64,000 nucleotides of DNA, taken from positions 682,001-746,000 of the forward strand of contig NZ_QZCF01000002.1 of NCBI RefSeq assembly GCF_003591485.1, read 5' to 3'. This DNA is from Paenibacillus sp. 1011MAR3C5 (lineage in GTDB: Bacteria > Bacillota > Bacilli > Paenibacillales > Paenibacillaceae). Of this stretch, positions 61,449-64,000 are shown one piece after another. Positions within the stretch are counted from its first letter, which is position 1. The number at the start of each line of letters is the position of its first letter. The position numbers and the translations under genes are program-made. Below the pieces are notes generated by a model. The model did not search any database. It was not told where the DNA came from and saw nothing but the letters and a program-made list of their open reading frames with translations.

Positions 61449-64000
61449 ATGCCTCAATATGAATGGAATAGCATAGTCTGGCACCCCGCGGTCATGTCCT
61501 GGTTTCGCCGCTCATTCGGCGAACCGACTGACGTGCAGGCGAGCGCATGGGCTGCGATTACAGAAGGTCGTCATACCTTGATTGCAGCACCTACAGGCTC
61601 CGGTAAAACATTGGCCGGATTGCTTCCGTGCATCAATGCCATTGTTCAAGAAAAAACGACCGGCAGGTCTCCTGTGCGAAAAGGGGTCAAGCTGTTATAT
61701 ATTACGCCGCTCAAAGCGCTCAACAACGATATTCAGCATCATATGCTGTCCTTTGCCAGCCAGCTGGAGGAAGAAGCGAAGGCGCTGGGCATGCCGTGGC
61801 CCGGCTTCCGAAGCGGAGTTCGGACTGGCGATACGCCTTCGTCCCAGCGAGCATCCATGCTCAGGAATCCGCCGGAGCTGCTCATTACGACGCCAGAATC
61901 GCTCTATATCCTGTTAACCTCGGAGCAAGGCAGGGCTATGCTGAGCGAGGTTCGCTATGCCATCGTAGACGAAATTCATGATTTAGCGGGAGACAAGCGC
62001 GGAGCTCATCTCTCCGTATCGTTAGAGCGGCTGGAGCATAACGCCGCTGAAGGAGTCCGGATTCAGCGAATCGGCGTATCCGCTACCCAGAAGCCGATGT
62101 GGAAGGTGGCGCAATTTCTCGGCGGGCTTGAACCGGACTGCGGCGGCTTGGCGAGCGAACCCCACGAGGATGCTCTGGAAGAGGAGCGTTATCCGCTCGG
62201 CTATGCTATGCGTCCCGTACATATTGTCGAGAGCCGGATGGAGAAGCGCATGGATGTGCGCATTACGATGCCGGATACGAGTGTGCCGGCACAGACTAGA
62301 GACGGCGTATGGCTGCCCATTCTAAACAGACTATTCGATCTCATGGCGAACTGCACCTCGACACTGGTGTTTGTCAACAGCCGAAGACTGTGCGAGCGTC
62401 TGGTGCTGCGCATTAACGATCATGCCGGCTATCAGATGGCCAGATCCCATCACGGAAGCATGTCCAAGGAGAAGCGGCTTGAAGCGGAAGCGCTTCTGAA
62501 AGGCGGCGAGCTGCGCTGCCTTGTTGCAACATCATCGCTGGAGCTCGGCATTGACGTCGGGCATATCGATCTGGTTATTCAGATTGATTCCCCGCTTGAA
62601 GCAGCCTCCGGCATTCAGCGGATTGGACGGGCTGGACATGCGGTAGGAGACGTATCAAGAGGCGTCATTATTGTGCGGCAGCGGGGCGTATTGCCGGAAG
62701 CTGCTGTTCTCGGCGGGCTGATCGCGAATCGGGAGATTGAGCCGATCCGGATGCCCGAGAAGCCGCTCGATGTGCTGTCCCAGCAGATTATCGCGATCGT
62801 GGCGTCGGGCTCCATTACATTGGATTGTCTGTATGAGCTGTTGTTGGGCAGCTACAGCTACCGCCATCTGGACAAGGAACAACTGAAGAGCGCTCTGGCA
62901 GTTCTAGCCGGACTGTATCCCTTCGCGCGGCCGATACTGGATTGGAACCGGGAATCGGGCCAGCTAGTGAAGAGGGGGAATACATCAATTGCAGCAATGA
63001 CGGGCGCAGGCACGATACCACAATCCTCCCACTTTCCCGTACACCATCTTGACAGCCGCACTCATCTTGGCGAGCTGGATGAGGAATTTGTGCATGAGAG
63101 CCGGGTGGGCGACGTCTTCCTGCTCGGAACAAGCTCATGGATGATCCGAAAGATCGATAAGGACAGAGTATATGTCACCGAGGCTGCGAACAGCTTCAGC
63201 GAGGTGCCGTTCTGGCGCAATGAGGGTCCAGGCCGAACGCTGGCTCTCGGCATGAAGGTAGGCGATCTGATGGAGGTTTTGTCTGCTCGTCTTGGGCTCG
63301 ATTCATCACCCGACCGGGTGAGACAGCGGCAATGGAGCAGCTGGAGAGCGGCTTATCCGGCAGAAGAAGGCCGCTTGGATGGAGCAGCGGCATGGCTCTG
63401 CAGTGAATTTGGCCTGGATGACTATACGGCGGGTGAGCTGCTGGGCTATGTTGTATCCCAGCATGCGTTCAGCGAGCTGCCGACAGCAAGCCGGATTGTC
63501 ATCGAGCATTACAAGGATATGATGAACCAGACGCATGTCATCATTCTCAATCCATATGGCAGACGGCTGAACCGGACTTGGCTGCTCGCCATCCAGCGGC
63601 AGTTCGAGCGATCGCTGCCTTATCAGCTGTACGGCAATGCGAAGGACAACGGCATTGAATTCGTGCTGCCGGAGTGGGATGCGTCATGGCTTAGGATGAT
63701 CTGGGAGGTTACACCCGCCAACGTAGAGCCGTTGCTGACGGAAGCAGTGACAGGCTCGCCGCTTCTGGCGATCGCTTTCCGCCGCATTGCGGAAACCTCG
63801 CTGCTGCTCGCCAGAAGCTTCACCCGCGTCCCGATGTGGCAGAAGCGTCTGCGCAGCGAGGAGCTGCTGCGCGAATCACTGCCGTATGCCGAGTCGTTCC
63901 CGTTCTTGACGGAAGCGATGAAGGAATGTCTGCATGATTACTTGGACCTGGCATCTCTGCGCTCACTGCTGGCCTCGATACAGAGCGGCGAGATCGAAGT
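61449..64000 (+). CDS. Lhr-like DEAD/DEAH-box helicase, 3' end outside window
   Basis: At least 850 codons remain open to the window edge. Motif I is AAPTGSGKTLAG, motif II VDEIHDL, motif III-like IGVSATQKPM; the second RecA domain has VFVNSRRLCERL, SHHGSMSKEKRLEAE, CLVATSSLELGIDVG and QRIGRAGHAVGDVSRG, and a winged-helix and long accessory region follow. These phrases mark the Lhr (long helicase-related) family of superfamily 2, ATP-driven translocases linked to DNA repair. The ATG (MPQYEWNSIVW) is preceded by GGAG nine bases away. No stop is seen before base 64000. Confidence 0.93.
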   Translation, partial: MPQYEWNSIVWHPAVMSWFRRSFGEPTDVQASAWAAITEGRHTLIAAPTGSGKTLAGLLPCINAIVQEKTTGRSPVRKGVKLLYITPLKALNNDIQHHMLSFASQLEEEAKALGMPWPGFRSGVRTGDTPSSQRASMLRNPPELLITTPESLYILLTSEQGRAMLSEVRYAIVDEIHDLAGDKRGAHLSVSLERLEHNAAEGVRIQRIGVSATQKPMWKVAQFLGGLEPDCGGLASEPHEDALEEERYPLGYAMRPVHIVESRMEKRMDVRITMPDTSVPAQTRDGVWLPILNRLFDLMANCTSTLVFVNSRRLCERLVLRINDHAGYQMARSHHGSMSKEKRLEAEALLKGGELRCLVATSSLELGIDVGHIDLVIQIDSPLEAASGIQRIGRAGHAVGDVSRGVIIVRQRGVLPEAAVLGGLIANREIEPIRMPEKPLDVLSQQIIAIVASGSITLDCLYELLLGSYSYRHLDKEQLKSALAVLAGLYPFARPILDWNRESGQLVKRGNTSIAAMTGAGTIPQSSHFPVHHLDSRTHLGELDEEFVHESRVGDVFLLGTSSWMIRKIDKDRVYVTEAANSFSEVPFWRNEGPGRTLALGMKVGDLMEVLSARLGLDSSPDRVRQRQWSSWRAAYPAEEGRLDGAAAWLCSEFGLDDYTAGELLGYVVSQHAFSELPTASRIVIEHYKDMMNQTHVIILNPYGRRLNRTWLLAIQRQFERSLPYQLYGNAKDNGIEFVLPEWDASWLRMIWEVTPANVEPLLTEAVTGSPLLAIAFRRIAETSLLLARSFTRVPMWQKRLRSEELLRESLPYAESFPFLTEAMKECLHDYLDLASLRSLLASIQSGEIE

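Overview
The window is a stretch of chromosome from an endospore-forming Gram-positive of the Bacillales, most likely Paenibacillus or a close relative. The grounds are a G+C content slightly above 50% by eye, strong AGGAGG-type ribosome-binding sites, frequent GTG/TTG starts, a SleB-type cortex-lytic enzyme, remnants of a GerA-type germinant-receptor operon, a YpdA-type bacillithiol reductase, a DinR/LexA-type operator pair, and a thymidylate synthase of the long (~316 aa) type. No tRNA, rRNA, CRISPR array, insertion sequence or prophage was recognised. Most genes are housekeeping or metabolic.

Layout. 1-5.3 kb: the tail of a sensor kinase, then a compact run of a nitrilase-family amidohydrolase, two GNAT proteins, a PhnP-like metallo-hydrolase and a BCCT transporter. 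5.9-10 kb: a MutS2-like ATPase without the Smr nuclease domain, thiN, a TRIC-type channel and a low-molecular-weight tyrosine phosphatase. 10.2-10.8 kb: a tandem array of 51-bp units, each carrying a short hairpin. 10.9-16.7 kb: an esterase and the pdhABCD operon. 16.9-24.6 kb: a thioesterase, thyA-dfrA, a GltD-like subunit, two hypotheticals and topoisomerase III. 24.6-30 kb: a HAD hydrolase, a small gene behind two LexA-type boxes, a lone ABC ATPase, a DUF3298-like protein, a membrane-tethered receiver protein and an APC permease. 30-38 kb: MOSC and ChbG-like proteins, a MoxR-DUF58-DUF4129 operon, YpdA and an XerS-like recombinase. 38-46 kb: SleB, a DsbA-like oxidoreductase, a lactonase, a YdjO-like protein, a guanidine-I riboswitch with an SMR exporter pair, a DCC protein, a radical SAM/SPASM protein, a CLC-F-like antiporter and a CDF transporter. 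46-53.5 kb: a GNAT protein, a two-gene surface-polymer cassette (MBOAT plus an SGNH-deacetylase fusion), decayed ger fragments, a membrane-anchored PstS-like protein and a hydroxyacid dehydrogenase. 53.6-64 kb: a lone molybdopterin oxidoreductase, an AraC regulator divergent from pyruvate kinase, an EamA exporter behind a purine-riboswitch-like leader, small regulatory-type genes, a flavin oxidoreductase and the start of an Lhr-type helicase.

Genes that clearly act together are pdhABCD (pyruvate to acetyl-CoA), thyA-dfrA (dTMP synthesis and folate recycling), the two SMR subunits under one riboswitch, the MoxR/DUF58/DUF4129 trio, and the MBOAT/SGNH-deacetylase pair. The items most worth a second look are the 51-bp hairpin array, the LexA-boxed 74-residue gene, the atypical purine-type riboswitch ahead of the EamA exporter, the SGNH-NodB fusion, the membrane-anchored receiver protein, and the collapsed germinant-receptor locus. 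All functional calls rest on motifs read by eye; no database search was run.
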